Source of the DNA: an uncultured Mycoplasmatota bacterium
GTDB lineage: Bacteria; Bacillota_I; Bacilli_A; RF39; UBA660
Reading direction: 5' to 3'
Assembly (NCBI GenBank): GCA_946407055.1
Contig: CAMJMP010000003.1
Coordinates: forward strand, 1-22,239
Length of the DNA: 22,239 bases
Notes under the pieces: generated by a model
The model's database searches: none
The model's input: only the letters and a program-made list of their open reading frames with translations
Told to the model about the DNA's origin: nothing
Made by a program: the position numbers and the translations under genes
Shown: piece by piece, positions 6,122 through 15,036 of the stretch
Numbering within the stretch: position 1 is the stretch's first letter
Layout of the letters: each line of letters starts with the position of its first letter

Positions 6122-8773
6122 TTAAATATTTTCATTTCTAATAGTTTCAATAATATTTTGTTTATTAATCTTACTAATAGAATATTTCATAATACATGTA
6201 ATTAATACAAATACTGCTACAATAGAAATCAATACAGGAACATAAGGTATTGGATAATTTACTAAAGACGTAGCATTAGTTAGTAAATAATATAACAATA
6301 TTGATAAAGCGATACCTATTGGTAAACCAATTAATAAAGCTTTAGTTCCATAGAAGAATGTTTCTAATCTTACCATTCTATTAAACTCTTTCTTAGTCAT
6401 ACCAACACTCTTTAACATTGCAAATTCCTTTTGTCTTAATTCCATATTAGTAGTTATTGTATTAAAGATATTAGTAATACCAATTAATATAATTACTGTA
6501 ATAAATCCATATAAGAAGATACCTATTAATAACACTAATGCTCTCATCATTCTTACATCTTCTAAGATATTAGTAATACTAAAATCATCACCATCTAGAA
6601 TCTTTTCTATTTGATCTTGTAAATCATCAGCATTATCTGCATCTATTAATATTTCATTATAAGGCACTTGATCAGTAACTAATTTATTATACGTTTCATC
6701 ATCTAATATTAAAGTTGCAGATCCATTAACAGTAACACCAAATGGTTTATCTTGTGTAACTTCTACTAAATCTATATCAGCAAATTTTTCTACATATTCT
6801 TCATGTTTTTCTTCATCATATTGTAATTTTGAAAGATGTAATGTCTTAACATTTTTATTGATGTTATAACATTCTACTTTTACCATGTCTGCTTTTTTGG
6901 CACTATATACTTGTGCATAATTCCATAGTATACCTTTGCCTTTAACATCTTCTTCTTTTAATCCTAATTTTTTAAGGTAATTCTTATAAGCATGATCTCC
7001 AACACGAGCCAAAATTAAATCTTTATATTCTCCACCATATTCATTATATCGATTAACATTATCATCTGTTGCTTTTGTATATTCTTCTGAGAAATTAACT
7101 CCTTCATTCTCAATTACATAACCACCCATAGCATTTGTAATTGCATAATCTTTTACACCATCCAAGTTAATTATTTGTTCTCTTTTTTGTTTTTCATTTT
7201 CAATTTTCTCTAATCTATAATTAACTGCTAATGTATAATCTTTTCCAGAATATTCTTGTTTAATAGTTTTATATAATAAAGTCATTAATGAAGACAATGA
7301 AATAAATATTGCTATAGATACTATTATTGAAATAACAGTTGTACGATATTTCTTTTTACTTCTCTTTAAATTCTTATAAGAAATTTCTCCACCTACACCA
7401 AAGATCTTTTTAATTATTTTTGGTGATTTAACTTTATTAGCTTTAATCTTTATTTCTTCGCTATTTCTAATTGCTGTAATAGGAGCTATCTTACTAGCTT
7501 TTCTAGCACTTCTTAAACTTGATAGGAATAATGTAACTATTCCAAGTGCAATAGATACTAATATAGCTGGTATTGAAATACTAAATATTAAGAAATTGTA
7601 ATCATACACACTTAAGAAATTCTTAAATATTAGATTTGTAATAATTATTAATATCCATGATGCAAATAAACCTAATAATATTCCACAAGGTATACCAACT
7701 AAACCCAATCTAAATGCTTCATAGAATACATTCTTTCTTATTTGTTTTTTAGTAGCACCAACACTTGCTAACATACCATATTGTCTTGTCTTTTCTGCAA
7801 TAGAAATATCAAAACTATTTTTAATACAGAATACTGAAGTAACAATAATAATACCTATTACAACAGCAACTATCTTACCTAAAGATTCAAACATTTTATT
7901 ATCAAAAAGGCCGCCCTCTAATGTCATTAAATATTCATTAGCGTTAATGTCATAATTAACATCTTGAACCATTTGTGCTTGTTCTTCTTCAGTAAGATCA
8001 TCATCATTCATTTTTAAATATAAAGAATAATCAATATTCATTAAACTACTAATAGCTTTCTTACTATGCTTTAATCCGTCTTTATTGAATCTTACATAAA
8101 TACTTGATTTTTCTGAAGGATGATCAGTATAAGTAATAACACTATAACCAGGAGCACTAAAGTCTTCTACAACATTAGATGGTCTTTCAATAAGACCAAC
8201 TATCTTATATGTTTTATGCGTAATATCAACTAATTCTTCCCCAACTTCAGTATCATACATAATATGTTGACCTACTTGAACTCCATCAATAGTCCTCTTA
8301 CCTACATCTAATTCTAAAGTATCTCCAATATTATATTTAACTCTTGCATCAGTCTTAATATGTGAAGAAATAACCACTTCATTTTCATTCTCTGGATATC
8401 TTCCATCTAATAATACAAGACCAGCTTTATCTAAACCATCTTTATTAAAAGCTAATACATATAAATAAGGTTTATAATCATTTTTTCCTTCTTCTAATTT
8501 ACTATAACCAATTTCATTACTATAAAAATAATGTTCCACATATCTATTATTTTTAATTCTATTGAAATTATCTTCATCTACTTTTTCAAATACCATGTGA
8601 TAATCGCCATAGAATACTTTTTCAAATTGAACAATAGATTTATAACCGCTCATAAATACTGTTGATACAGCAGTTATTAAAGCTACTGATAATATAATAC
8701 CTATGATAGTTACTATTGTTCTTTTCCTATTGAGTTCTAAATTCTTTTTTGTAAGTCGATGTAATAAATTCAT
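6122..8773 (-). CDS. FtsX/MacB-type ABC transporter permease, 883 aa
   Basis: This is the membrane subunit of a Type VII (MacB/FtsX-like) ABC system. These usually act by mechanotransmission, such as peptide-antibiotic detoxification or lipoprotein handling, rather than bulk transport. The protein is two FtsX-like halves. Helix 1 (about 20-42) is followed by an extracellular region to about 290, then helices with the conserved coupling motif LASVGATKKQIRKN. Another helix at about 475-495 is followed by a second extracellular region to about 740, then a last helix bundle containing LKSVGMTKKEFNRM. At 883 residues it is longer than typical BceB permeases (about 650). The start is ATG 8773, because AAGGTG lies 6 nt upstream inside the ATPase gene, rather than the in-frame GTG at 8782. 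A 1-nt gap after the ATPase stop implies translational coupling. The substrate is unknown. Confidence 0.93.
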   Translation of the reverse strand: MNLLHRLTKKNLELNRKRTIVTIIGIILSVALITAVSTVFMSGYKSIVQFEKVFYGDYHMVFEKVDEDNFNRIKNNRYVEHYFYSNEIGYSKLEEGKNDYKPYLYVLAFNKDGLDKAGLVLLDGRYPENENEVVISSHIKTDARVKYNIGDTLELDVGKRTIDGVQVGQHIMYDTEVGEELVDITHKTYKIVGLIERPSNVVEDFSAPGYSVITYTDHPSEKSSIYVRFNKDGLKHSKKAISSLMNIDYSLYLKMNDDDLTEEEQAQMVQDVNYDINANEYLMTLEGGLFDNKMFESLGKIVAVVIGIIIVTSVFCIKNSFDISIAEKTRQYGMLASVGATKKQIRKNVFYEAFRLGLVGIPCGILLGLFASWILIIITNLIFKNFLSVYDYNFLIFSISIPAILVSIALGIVTLFLSSLRSARKASKIAPITAIRNSEEIKIKANKVKSPKIIKKIFGVGGEISYKNLKRSKKKYRTTVISIIVSIAIFISLSSLMTLLYKTIKQEYSGKDYTLAVNYRLEKIENEKQKREQIINLDGVKDYAITNAMGGYVIENEGVNFSEEYTKATDDNVNRYNEYGGEYKDLILARVGDHAYKNYLKKLGLKEEDVKGKGILWNYAQVYSAKKADMVKVECYNINKNVKTLHLSKLQYDEEKHEEYVEKFADIDLVEVTQDKPFGVTVNGSATLILDDETYNKLVTDQVPYNEILIDADNADDLQDQIEKILDGDDFSITNILEDVRMMRALVLLIGIFLYGFITVIILIGITNIFNTITTNMELRQKEFAMLKSVGMTKKEFNRMVRLETFFYGTKALLIGLPIGIALSILLYYLLTNATSLVNYPIPYVPVLISIVAVFVLITCIMKYSISKINKQNIIETIRNENI

Positions 8774-8774
8774 C

Positions 8775-9449
8775 TTATTCACCTTCTACAATTCTACCGT
8801 CTTCTAATTTTATAATACGATCAGCTTGACTAGCTAATTCTAAGTTATGTGTAATCATAATAATAGTTTGATTATATTTTTTATTTGAAAGTTTTAATAA
8901 TTCCATAATTTCATCTGAAGCTTTACTATCCAAGTTACCAGTTGGTTCATCTGCTAAGATTATTGCTGGATGATTAATCATAGCTCTACCAATAGATGTT
9001 CTTTGTTGTTGACCACCTGATAATTCATTAGGTAGATGTTTTCTTCTTGATTCTAATCCTAATGTTTTTAACAATTCAGTTAAGTCTTTTTCATCAACTT
9101 TCTTACCATCTAATTCAACAGGTAATTTAATATTTTCTTCTACATTTAATATTGGTAATAAATTATAGAATTGATATATTAAACCCACTTGTCTTCTTCT
9201 AAATATTGCTAAGTTGTCATCACTTAATTTGAATATATCTTCTCCTTCAATAAAAACTTTACCTGATGTAGGACGATCAACACCACCTATTAAATGTAAT
9301 AATGTTGATTTACCACTACCACTTGCTCCAATAATAGCAACAAACTCTCCTTTATTAACTGTAAAAGATACTTTATCTAAAGCTACAACTTTATTATTAT
9401 CTTTTCCATATATCTTTGTTAATTTATCCACTTTTAATATTTCTTCCAT
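8775..9449 (-). CDS. ABC transporter ATPase, LolD/MacB/BceA class
   Basis: This is the cytoplasmic nucleotide-binding partner of the adjacent FtsX-type permease. Its 224 residues hold every ABC motif: Walker A GASGSGKS (41-48), Q-loop Q93, signature LSGGQ (143-147) with the QQQR extension, Walker B ILADEP (164-169), D-loop NLD, and switch H201. The sequence YQFYNLLPILNVEENI is typical of the LolD/MacB/BceA subfamily. The start is ATG 9449 with GAGGAG 7 nt upstream. An in-frame ATG at 9476 lies within the predicted -10 element and is unlikely. It is the first gene of a two-gene operon preceded by a tandem direct repeat (9489-9507), so expression is probably controlled by the response regulator downstream. 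Confidence 0.96.
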   Translation of the reverse strand: MEEILKVDKLTKIYGKDNNKVVALDKVSFTVNKGEFVAIIGASGSGKSTLLHLIGGVDRPTSGKVFIEGEDIFKLSDDNLAIFRRRQVGLIYQFYNLLPILNVEENIKLPVELDGKKVDEKDLTELLKTLGLESRRKHLPNELSGGQQQRTSIGRAMINHPAIILADEPTGNLDSKASDEIMELLKLSNKKYNQTIIMITHNLELASQADRIIKLEDGRIVEGE

Positions 9450-9474
9450 ACTTTTTCTCCTCTTTTCTGATTTC

Positions 9475-9507
9475 ATAATACTACCCTAAAGTGACACGTA
9501 AGTGACA
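9475..9507 (-). promoter_or_regulatory. Candidate response-regulator operator (tandem 8-bp repeat) with -10 of the ABC operon
   Basis: The plus strand has AAGTGACA at 9489-9496 and again at 9500-9507, an exact direct repeat with 11-bp period (one helical turn). On the minus strand it lies just upstream of a TATTAT -10 (9475-9480), over the expected -35 position. This is the usual geometry for PhoB/OmpR-type activation. I see no other copy of the tandem repeat in the window. Confidence 0.6.
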
Positions 9508-9514
9508 AAACCAT

Positions 9515-9541
9515 AAAAAAAAGATGTTTACACATCTTTTT
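9515..9541 (-). terminator. Intrinsic terminator after the Nudix gene
   Basis: The stem AAAAAGATGT/ACATCTTTTT (9532-9541 with 9518-9527, 4-nt loop) ends in eight Ts on the minus strand. It overlaps the last codons of the Nudix gene. Confidence 0.85.
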
Positions 9542-9956
9542 GTTTTTTCTTATATTCTTCAATAAAACTTCTTGAAGGACTATAAAGATTTTTAGGTAAG
9601 TTACTTAATTCAAACCATTTCCACTCATCTTGCTTAGTTGGTTCCATTACCTTTACTTCTCCCGAATAATTATGAGCAATAACTTGAATTGTTACATAAT
9701 GTCTATCTGGTTGGAAATTATCAACTGCTCCAAATACTTCTAATTTAGAAATATTTAAATTAGTTTCTTCTTTTACTTCTCTTATAGCACAATCAAATAT
9801 GGTTTCATCATATTCTTGTTTGCCACCTGGTAAACTCCAACTATCTGGTTCATATATTCCACCAGTATCTTCTAACTTGCTAGGTCGATGTCCAAGTAAT
9901 ATTTTATTACCTTTCTTGATCATTACACCTATGCCTATTTTAATATGTTTTTCCAT
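9528..9956 (-). CDS. Nudix hydrolase, MutT/NUDT15-like
   Basis: Nudix enzymes hydrolyse nucleoside diphosphates linked to another group, often damaged or excess nucleotides, with Mg2+. The 142-residue protein is a single domain. The Nudix box is present as G45-x5-E51-x7-R59-E60-V-x-E63-E64. The last conserved Gly of the box is replaced by Asn (EETNL). SWSLPGG before the box and HYVTIQ, EPTKQDEWKWF after it resemble NUDT15/MTH2-like nucleotide triphosphate pyrophosphatases; the exact substrate is not predictable. AGGTG lies 7 nt before the ATG at 9956. It follows the kinase-fold gene by 10 nt and shares its promoter, so the pair forms one unit. Confidence 0.92.
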   Translation of the reverse strand: MEKHIKIGIGVMIKKGNKILLGHRPSKLEDTGGIYEPDSWSLPGGKQEYDETIFDCAIREVKEETNLNISKLEVFGAVDNFQPDRHYVTIQVIAHNYSGEVKVMEPTKQDEWKWFELSNLPKNLYSPSRSFIEEYKKKQKDV

Positions 9957-9966
9957 TATGTAACAC

Positions 9967-10767
9967 CTATCCTAATATTATTCTGTCATCACTAAAATGA
10001 CTATAAATCATATGATCTATTTCAGCTTGATCCATTAAGAAATAATTAAATGATACTCTATTTAATATTTGTCTCATTTCTGGAGCTTCAAAATCATACA
10101 TAGCCAAATACTCTACACATATTTCAAACCATTTATGACCAATACTTCTCAATAATTCTCTAATTTCATCATAGTACTTAGAATCTTCTTTCAAAAAAAC
10201 TGAAGTAACAAATGAAATAATATAAGGTAATACATTACAATATAAATAAAATTTATCTTCTCTTTTTTTTGGCATCTCATATAAATCCAAATCGATTAAT
10301 GTAAAATTGCCTTCTTTATCAATCAAGAAATTATCTGGATGACAATCTAAATCATATCCATTTATATAAAAAATTCTTGCATCATTCAATAAACCTAAGA
10401 AAGCACTTTTATCAGCATTATCTAATATCTTTAAAGAATAGATAAAATCTGTCATAAATATTTCTTCTCCACCACATCTTGATAGATTTCTATAAGCGAA
10501 TGTCTTACCCATTACTCTTTCTTGTATTTCATAGGCCATTCCATCTTCATAATCTATACCAATTAAATGAGGTGTATCTAAACCTTGTTCAACTAAATCA
10601 CAAGTTGCTTGCAATCTAAGTGTATTTTCTTCTTTATTATCACAAGGATAAACTAACAATGCATAATCTCTTCCATCAATATTTACAAAGTAACATTTTC
10701 TACTATTACCTTCTCTATCATATTTTTGACCCTTAATTAATTCTCTAGCTTTATCAATTAATTCCAT
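9967..10767 (-). CDS. APH/choline-kinase-fold phosphotransferase-like protein
   Basis: The 266-residue product looks like a small member of the protein-kinase-like fold. The catalytic loop is DLDCHPDNFLID (139-150), which matches the APH pattern with D141 as base, H143 and N146. The metal-binding segment is LIDLDLYEMP (158-166). The N-lobe contains the strand RDYALLVYP, where the usual Lys is not obvious. VMGKTFAYRNL (85-95) would be near the hinge. The substrate could be a small molecule, a sugar or a protein. Aminoglycoside resistance is only one possibility, and the protein is not close to any APH I know. It has weak ribosome-site signals (GGTGAT) before the ATG at 10767 and a clear extended -10 at 10787-10792. 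It forms an operon with the Nudix gene. Confidence 0.75.
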   Translation of the reverse strand: MELIDKARELIKGQKYDREGNSRKCYFVNIDGRDYALLVYPCDNKEENTLRLQATCDLVEQGLDTPHLIGIDYEDGMAYEIQERVMGKTFAYRNLSRCGGEEIFMTDFIYSLKILDNADKSAFLGLLNDARIFYINGYDLDCHPDNFLIDKEGNFTLIDLDLYEMPKKREDKFYLYCNVLPYIISFVTSVFLKEDSKYYDEIRELLRSIGHKWFEICVEYLAMYDFEAPEMRQILNRVSFNYFLMDQAEIDHMIYSHFSDDRIILG

Positions 10768-10786
10768 GCTATCACCATCTATTAAA

Positions 10787-10792
10787 ATTATA
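10787..10792 (-). promoter_or_regulatory. Extended -10 promoter of the kinase-fold/Nudix unit
   Basis: The minus strand reads ATGTTATAAT, directly after the T-run of the ftsK terminator. No -35 consensus is seen. The same arrangement occurs at 20045-20061. Confidence 0.65.
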
Positions 10793-10796
10793 ACAT

Positions 10797-10826
10797 AAAA
10801 AAAAGAAGAATATTTATTCTTCTTTT
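10797..10826 (-). terminator. Intrinsic terminator of ftsK
   Basis: A near-perfect 12-bp stem AAAAGAAGAATA/TATTCTTCTTTT (10815-10826 with 10801-10812) is followed by eight Ts on the minus strand. It includes the end of the ftsK coding region. Confidence 0.85.
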
Positions 10827-13021
10827 CCTATTAATACTTCACGAGGTTTAGATCCATTTGCTGGTCCAATAATTCCTCTTTCTTCTAATTGATCTACTAT
10901 TCTTGCAGCTCTATTATATCCAAGTCTAAATCTTCTTTGTAATAAAGATGCACTAACTTTTCCAGTCTCCATAGCAAACTCAACTATTTCATTATATAAT
11001 GGATCATCATCTGTTCCACCAGGACCTGAACCAATACCATTACTTCCTTCACCATCGCTAGGCATGTTTTGGAATGTTTCATCATAAACTGCTGTTTGTT
11101 GTTCTTTACAAGCGTTTATAACTCTTTCAATTTCATCATCAGAAACATAACAGCCTTGAATACGATCCGCAGTATTTTGACCCATTGGTAAGAATAACAT
11201 ATCACCTTTACCTAATAGTTTTTCTGCTCCAACACCATCTAAGATGGTACGTGAATCAACTTGTGATGCAACTGCAAAAGCAATTCTTGAAGGTATATTA
11301 GCTTTAATAATACCTGTAATAACATCTGTACTTGGTCTTTGTGTAGCCGTAATTAAGTGGATACCTGCAGCACGTGCAAGTTGTGTAATTCTCATGATAG
11401 AATCTTCAACTTCTTTTCTTGCAACAACCATTAAGTCTGCCATTTCATCGATAATAACAACGATATAAGGCATCTTAGCTTCTTTATGTCCCTTACGAGC
11501 CATTAGATCATTATAATCATCAATCTTCTTAACAGAATTTTCAGCAAATGCTCTATAACGATTATCCATTTCTACTACTATTCTTTGTAATGTAGCAGCT
11601 GCTTTCTTTGGATCAGTAACAACTGGTAATAACAAATGTGGAATACCATTATAGTTAGATAATTCAACTTGTTTTGGGTCTACCAAAACTAGTTTTACTT
11701 CATCTGGTTTATATCTCATTAGTATTGAAATAATAATACTATTTGTACATACTGATTTACCTGAACCAGTAGAACCAGCAATTAACAAGTGTGGCATCTT
11801 TGTAATATCAAAGTATCTTGGATTACCCATTAAGTCTTTACCTAACGCAGCTTGAATACCTTTATTATTATTTATATTTTGTAAGATACCTCTTATCTTA
11901 ACTGCTGAAATTTCACCATTAGGAATTTCAATACCTACTGTACTCTTACCAGGAATTGGTGCTTGAATACGTACATCCTTAGCAGCTAATCCTAAAGCTA
12001 TTTCTTTATTAATATTTAATATTCTACTTACTTTAGTACCTGCTGGTAAATCTAATTCATATTGTGTAACCGCAGGTCCAACATGTGTTGCAACAACTCT
12101 TGCTCCAGGAATTTGGAAATCAGCTAATACTTTAACTAATTCATTACCTCTAGCAATTAATGCTTTAGATCCAGTTACTTCATTAGTAGTTTCTGGTGGA
12201 TCTAATAAAGATAATCTTGGTAATACATAACCTCTATTAACAACTGTTTCTGGTTCCACAGGTGGAACTTCAACTTCTTCTTTTATTTCTTTTGCAATCG
12301 TAACAGGAGTTGCTTTTTCTTCTTCTTTTTTCTTCTTTCCGAATAAACTTAATAAAGATTTCTTAGGTTTTTCTTCCTCTTCTTCCTCATCATCTTCATC
12401 TTCGTCTTCTCCATCTTCTCCACCTTCATCTTTAGTGAATAAAGAATCTTTAGTTTTATTTAATGCATCAGATAAACTAAAGTCAAACATCAATACTATT
12501 GAAATAATAGATAATATTACTAAAACAATTAATGTTCCAATCTTATCAAATAAACTTGCAAGTATGAATGCAAAGAACGCACCAATCATACCTCCACCAA
12601 TAACATAACTTGTTTGACCAGAGCTTAATAATGAAGCCCCTACAATCATCGTTCCTGTTCTACTTTGTAAACGACGCATTGTTATATCCATAATTTGCTT
12701 AGGAGCAAAGTCCTTAATAAATGAATAATGTGCTATTACAATAACAACAATTAATAATAAGTAAAAACCTACTAATTTTGAAGAAAACAATGTTGGCAAT
12801 TGTCTCTTAAATAATAGATAAATACCTATAAAAATAAACACCATTAATATTAATAACCATAATTCCCCTACAGCATACATAGCTAGTTTTTTAATAAAAA
12901 TTCCAACTGCACCAAACCCTAATCCTAATATTCCTAATAAGATTAATATAAGCCCAACAAACTCTGGACTATATGAATTAGTACTAGTTTTCTTTTTTGA
13001 TGATCTTCTTCTTTTAGCCAT
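10814..13021 (-). CDS. ftsK: DNA translocase FtsK/SpoIIIE
   Basis: This septum-located motor pumps chromosomal DNA into daughter compartments using ATP. The 735-residue protein has a basic N-terminus, four transmembrane helices (about 20-180), and a strikingly acidic linker (about 199-217, mostly Asp/Glu). The alpha and beta motor domains follow, with Walker A GSTGSGKS (416-423) and Walker B VVIIDE (521-526). The gamma winged-helix domain spans about 672-732 (QRRFRLGYNRAARIVDQLEE) and reads polar DNA motifs. The short linker (about 80 residues) resembles SpoIIIE/SftA-type proteins more than enterobacterial FtsK. The start is ATG 13021 (MAKRRR) with GGTGAG upstream. An in-frame ATG at 13039 overlaps the TATAAT of the promoter and cannot be the start of that transcript. 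It is divergent from the prsA-like gene. Confidence 0.97.
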   Translation of the reverse strand: MAKRRRSSKKKTSTNSYSPEFVGLILILLGILGLGFGAVGIFIKKLAMYAVGELWLLILMVFIFIGIYLLFKRQLPTLFSSKLVGFYLLLIVVIVIAHYSFIKDFAPKQIMDITMRRLQSRTGTMIVGASLLSSGQTSYVIGGGMIGAFFAFILASLFDKIGTLIVLVILSIISIVLMFDFSLSDALNKTKDSLFTKDEGGEDGEDEDEDDEEEEEEKPKKSLLSLFGKKKKEEEKATPVTIAKEIKEEVEVPPVEPETVVNRGYVLPRLSLLDPPETTNEVTGSKALIARGNELVKVLADFQIPGARVVATHVGPAVTQYELDLPAGTKVSRILNINKEIALGLAAKDVRIQAPIPGKSTVGIEIPNGEISAVKIRGILQNINNNKGIQAALGKDLMGNPRYFDITKMPHLLIAGSTGSGKSVCTNSIIISILMRYKPDEVKLVLVDPKQVELSNYNGIPHLLLPVVTDPKKAAATLQRIVVEMDNRYRAFAENSVKKIDDYNDLMARKGHKEAKMPYIVVIIDEMADLMVVARKEVEDSIMRITQLARAAGIHLITATQRPSTDVITGIIKANIPSRIAFAVASQVDSRTILDGVGAEKLLGKGDMLFLPMGQNTADRIQGCYVSDDEIERVINACKEQQTAVYDETFQNMPSDGEGSNGIGSGPGGTDDDPLYNEIVEFAMETGKVSASLLQRRFRLGYNRAARIVDQLEERGIIGPANGSKPREVLIGKEE

Positions 13022-13037
13022 ACTACTCACCATAATC

Positions 13038-13043
13038 ATTATA
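13038..13043 (-). promoter_or_regulatory. Extended -10 promoter of ftsK
   Basis: The minus strand reads ATGTTATAAT just upstream of ftsK, with the ATG of the longer frame overlapping it. This also fixes the ftsK start at 13021. No clear -35 is seen. Confidence 0.6.
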
Positions 13044-13136
13044 ACATTATTTAAGCTTTAAAATCAAAAGAAAAACATTTATTCGACACCTTTAGAAGAA
13101 TATCTAAGAACTTAACTGTTTTTTTACATGTCAATC

Positions 13137-13166
13137 TTGCTTTTTTTAGTATTAAATTGCTATAAT
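13137..13166 (+). promoter_or_regulatory. Sigma-A-type promoter and strong ribosome site of the prsA-like gene
   Basis: A TTGCTT -35 (13137-13142), 18-bp spacer and perfect TATAAT (13161-13166) precede an AAGGAGG ribosome site (13177-13183), which is 7 nt from the ATG. Confidence 0.75.
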
Positions 13167-13190
13167 AAGTACTGTTAAGGAGGAAAACAA

Positions 13191-14210
13191 ATGAAGAAAA
13201 AAATTATTCTATTAGTCCTTTGCTTATTAATGATTTCAGGGTGCGGAAGAATACCAAAATTATCTAATGGGGACGAAGCAGTTGTAACAATGAAGGATGG
13301 TGCAAAAATTAGTGCTAATGAACTTTATGAAGAAATGAAGAAAGATTATGCACTAGAAACTTTATTAAACATGGTTGATAAACAAATCTTAGAAGAAAAG
13401 TATAAAGATAAAGTTGAAGAAGCTAAGAGTTCTGCTGATACTACAATGCAACAACTAGAACAAGCTTATGGTGATCAATTACTTGAAGCTATTCAATACT
13501 ATACAAATTATAATTCAATCGAAGAATATAAAAACTATGTTTATGTAAATTACCTACAAGAATTTGCTATCAACGATTATTGCAAAAAACAAATTCCAGA
13601 AAAAGATATTGAAAAATATTACAAAGATAACATTGTTGGAGATATCAAAATTAGTCACATTTTAGTAACACCAGCTGTTACTGATAGTATGACTGATGAA
13701 GAAAAAGCTGCTGCTGTTAAAGCTGCTGAAGATACAATCAATAATATTATTAAAGAATTAAAGAAAACTGATTCAAGCAAAGTTGCTGAGAAATTCGCTG
13801 AATTAGCTAAACAATATTCTCAAGATGATGCAACCAAAGAAAAAGGTGGAAGCCTAGGATTCATCAACAAGGATACTTTAGGAAACACATACAGTGAATT
13901 AACTGCTGCTGCTTATGAATTAAAAGATGGTCAATATACTACTAAACTAGTTAAAACTGAATTAGGATATCATGTAGTATTAAGAACTGAAACTAAAGAA
14001 AAAGCACCATTAGATGATGTTAAAGATACAATAGTTGATAAACTATCTGAAAAATATTTACAAGAAAATCCTGTTGCAAATGTTAAAGCAATGCAAGAAT
14101 TAAGAAAAGAATATAAAGTTGAATTCATCGATGATGAAATTAAATCTAAATATGCTGAATACATTCAAAATGCAATTGCTAATTATGAACAACAAGCAAA
14201 TCAACAATAA
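13191..14210 (+). CDS. prsA: PrsA-like foldase lipoprotein (peptidyl-prolyl isomerase)
   Basis: PrsA proteins are membrane-anchored chaperones that help secreted proteins fold outside the membrane. The 339-residue product has a lipoprotein signal (basic MKKK, hydrophobic core, lipobox ISGC with lipidated C18). A SurA-like N-terminal helical domain spans about 40-145, and a parvulin (PpiC) domain spans about 152-267. Parvulin signatures are KISHILV, AELAKQYSQDDATKEKGGSLGF and ELGYHVV. The C-terminal helical tail returns to the chaperone domain. The parvulin core looks complete. It has its own promoter and terminator and is the only plus-strand gene here. The exact gene name is inferred from domain order; a general extracytoplasmic PPIase is the alternative. 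Confidence 0.94.
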   Translation: MKKKIILLVLCLLMISGCGRIPKLSNGDEAVVTMKDGAKISANELYEEMKKDYALETLLNMVDKQILEEKYKDKVEEAKSSADTTMQQLEQAYGDQLLEAIQYYTNYNSIEEYKNYVYVNYLQEFAINDYCKKQIPEKDIEKYYKDNIVGDIKISHILVTPAVTDSMTDEEKAAAVKAAEDTINNIIKELKKTDSSKVAEKFAELAKQYSQDDATKEKGGSLGFINKDTLGNTYSELTAAAYELKDGQYTTKLVKTELGYHVVLRTETKEKAPLDDVKDTIVDKLSEKYLQENPVANVKAMQELRKEYKVEFIDDEIKSKYAEYIQNAIANYEQQANQQ

Positions 14211-14212
14211 TT

Positions 14213-14242
14213 AAAAAAGACATTCAATCGAATGTCTTTTTT
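14213..14242. terminator. Bidirectional intrinsic terminator between the prsA-like gene and the ABC-2 operon
   Basis: A 13-bp perfect stem AAAAAAGACATTC/GAATGTCTTTTTT (14213-14225 with 14230-14242, 4-nt loop) gives a T-run on both strands, so it can end both converging transcripts. Confidence 0.88.
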
Positions 14243-15036
14243 TATGACCTTGCATCCATCAAATTACTAGATGAATAATTCTTTAAGCCTTTATTAAATA
14301 CATAGAAAGCTAATGTAATAATTCCAATTGTAAATAGTATTACATATAACATATATTTCAATTTAAAATCTAATAACATATAAACCGGAATCCATACAGC
14401 AAATCCACTTGGAATTAGTGAAAAAGCTAAAATCTTTAATACCTTACTGAAAATAACATCAGGATATAAACTTAAGTTCAAGAATACATCTCTTAATGAT
14501 TCAGCAAAATAATTACTTCTAATATATTTAAATGTTAGTGAATAATATACAACCATAAATGCAGCATATATTAAACCACCAAAGATAATTAAAATAGAAT
14601 ATAAAAGTAAATTCTTAATACTAAAATTAAAGATAATTAACGCTATATATCCATATAATAAATCACCAACAGCTGAAGGTTCTAAACTAGAAGTAGCAAC
14701 TTGACACAAAACATTTTTTGGCATTGTTAGATATGCATCTAACTTACCATGTTCAATATAATCTGGTATTCTTGTAATTCCATTAAAGAAGATATGTGTA
14801 ATACCAAATGATCCAGAAGACAATGCCCAGAATAACATTACGTCATTTAAAGTATATGTCCCTATTACTTCTTTTAAACTAAATATTGTAATCCATTGAA
14901 TAATAAATGAAGCATTATTAAATATCATCATTATAACCGATGTCATAAATGCAACATTATTTTCCATTGCTCTCATCAAATTATATTTAAACGATAAGAA
15001 CATTATCTTAAGATTACTCCTAACCTCCATTAACAT
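14242..15036 (-). CDS. ABC-2 type permease (second membrane subunit)
   Basis: This is one of two paired integral membrane subunits of an ABC-2 exporter. The 264-residue product has six predicted helices with the first after a polar N-terminus. Features include ITRIPDYIEHGKLDAYLTMP (a cytoplasmic coupling segment, about 87-106) and a final helix ending GLKNYSSSNL. The ATPase, permease, permease order matches the little-studied DUF990/ABC2_membrane_6 group (COG4586, COG4587, COG3694); that assignment is from memory of the families. The frame opens at ATG 15036 and overlaps the other permease by 17 bp. The ribosome site is weak, so an internal start (for example ATG 15003) is possible. It is the last gene before the shared terminator. 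Confidence 0.9.
   Translation of the reverse strand: MLMEVRSNLKIMFLSFKYNLMRAMENNVAFMTSVIMMIFNNASFIIQWITIFSLKEVIGTYTLNDVMLFWALSSGSFGITHIFFNGITRIPDYIEHGKLDAYLTMPKNVLCQVATSSLEPSAVGDLLYGYIALIIFNFSIKNLLLYSILIIFGGLIYAAFMVVYYSLTFKYIRSNYFAESLRDVFLNLSLYPDVIFSKVLKILAFSLIPSGFAVWIPVYMLLDFKLKYMLYVILFTIGIITLAFYVFNKGLKNYSSSNLMDARS

Noticed and set aside
12358..12425. Low-complexity tract in ftsK as a frameshift or assembly error
   Set aside because: The frame stays open and the tract encodes an Asp/Glu-rich linker between the membrane and motor domains, which is normal for this family.
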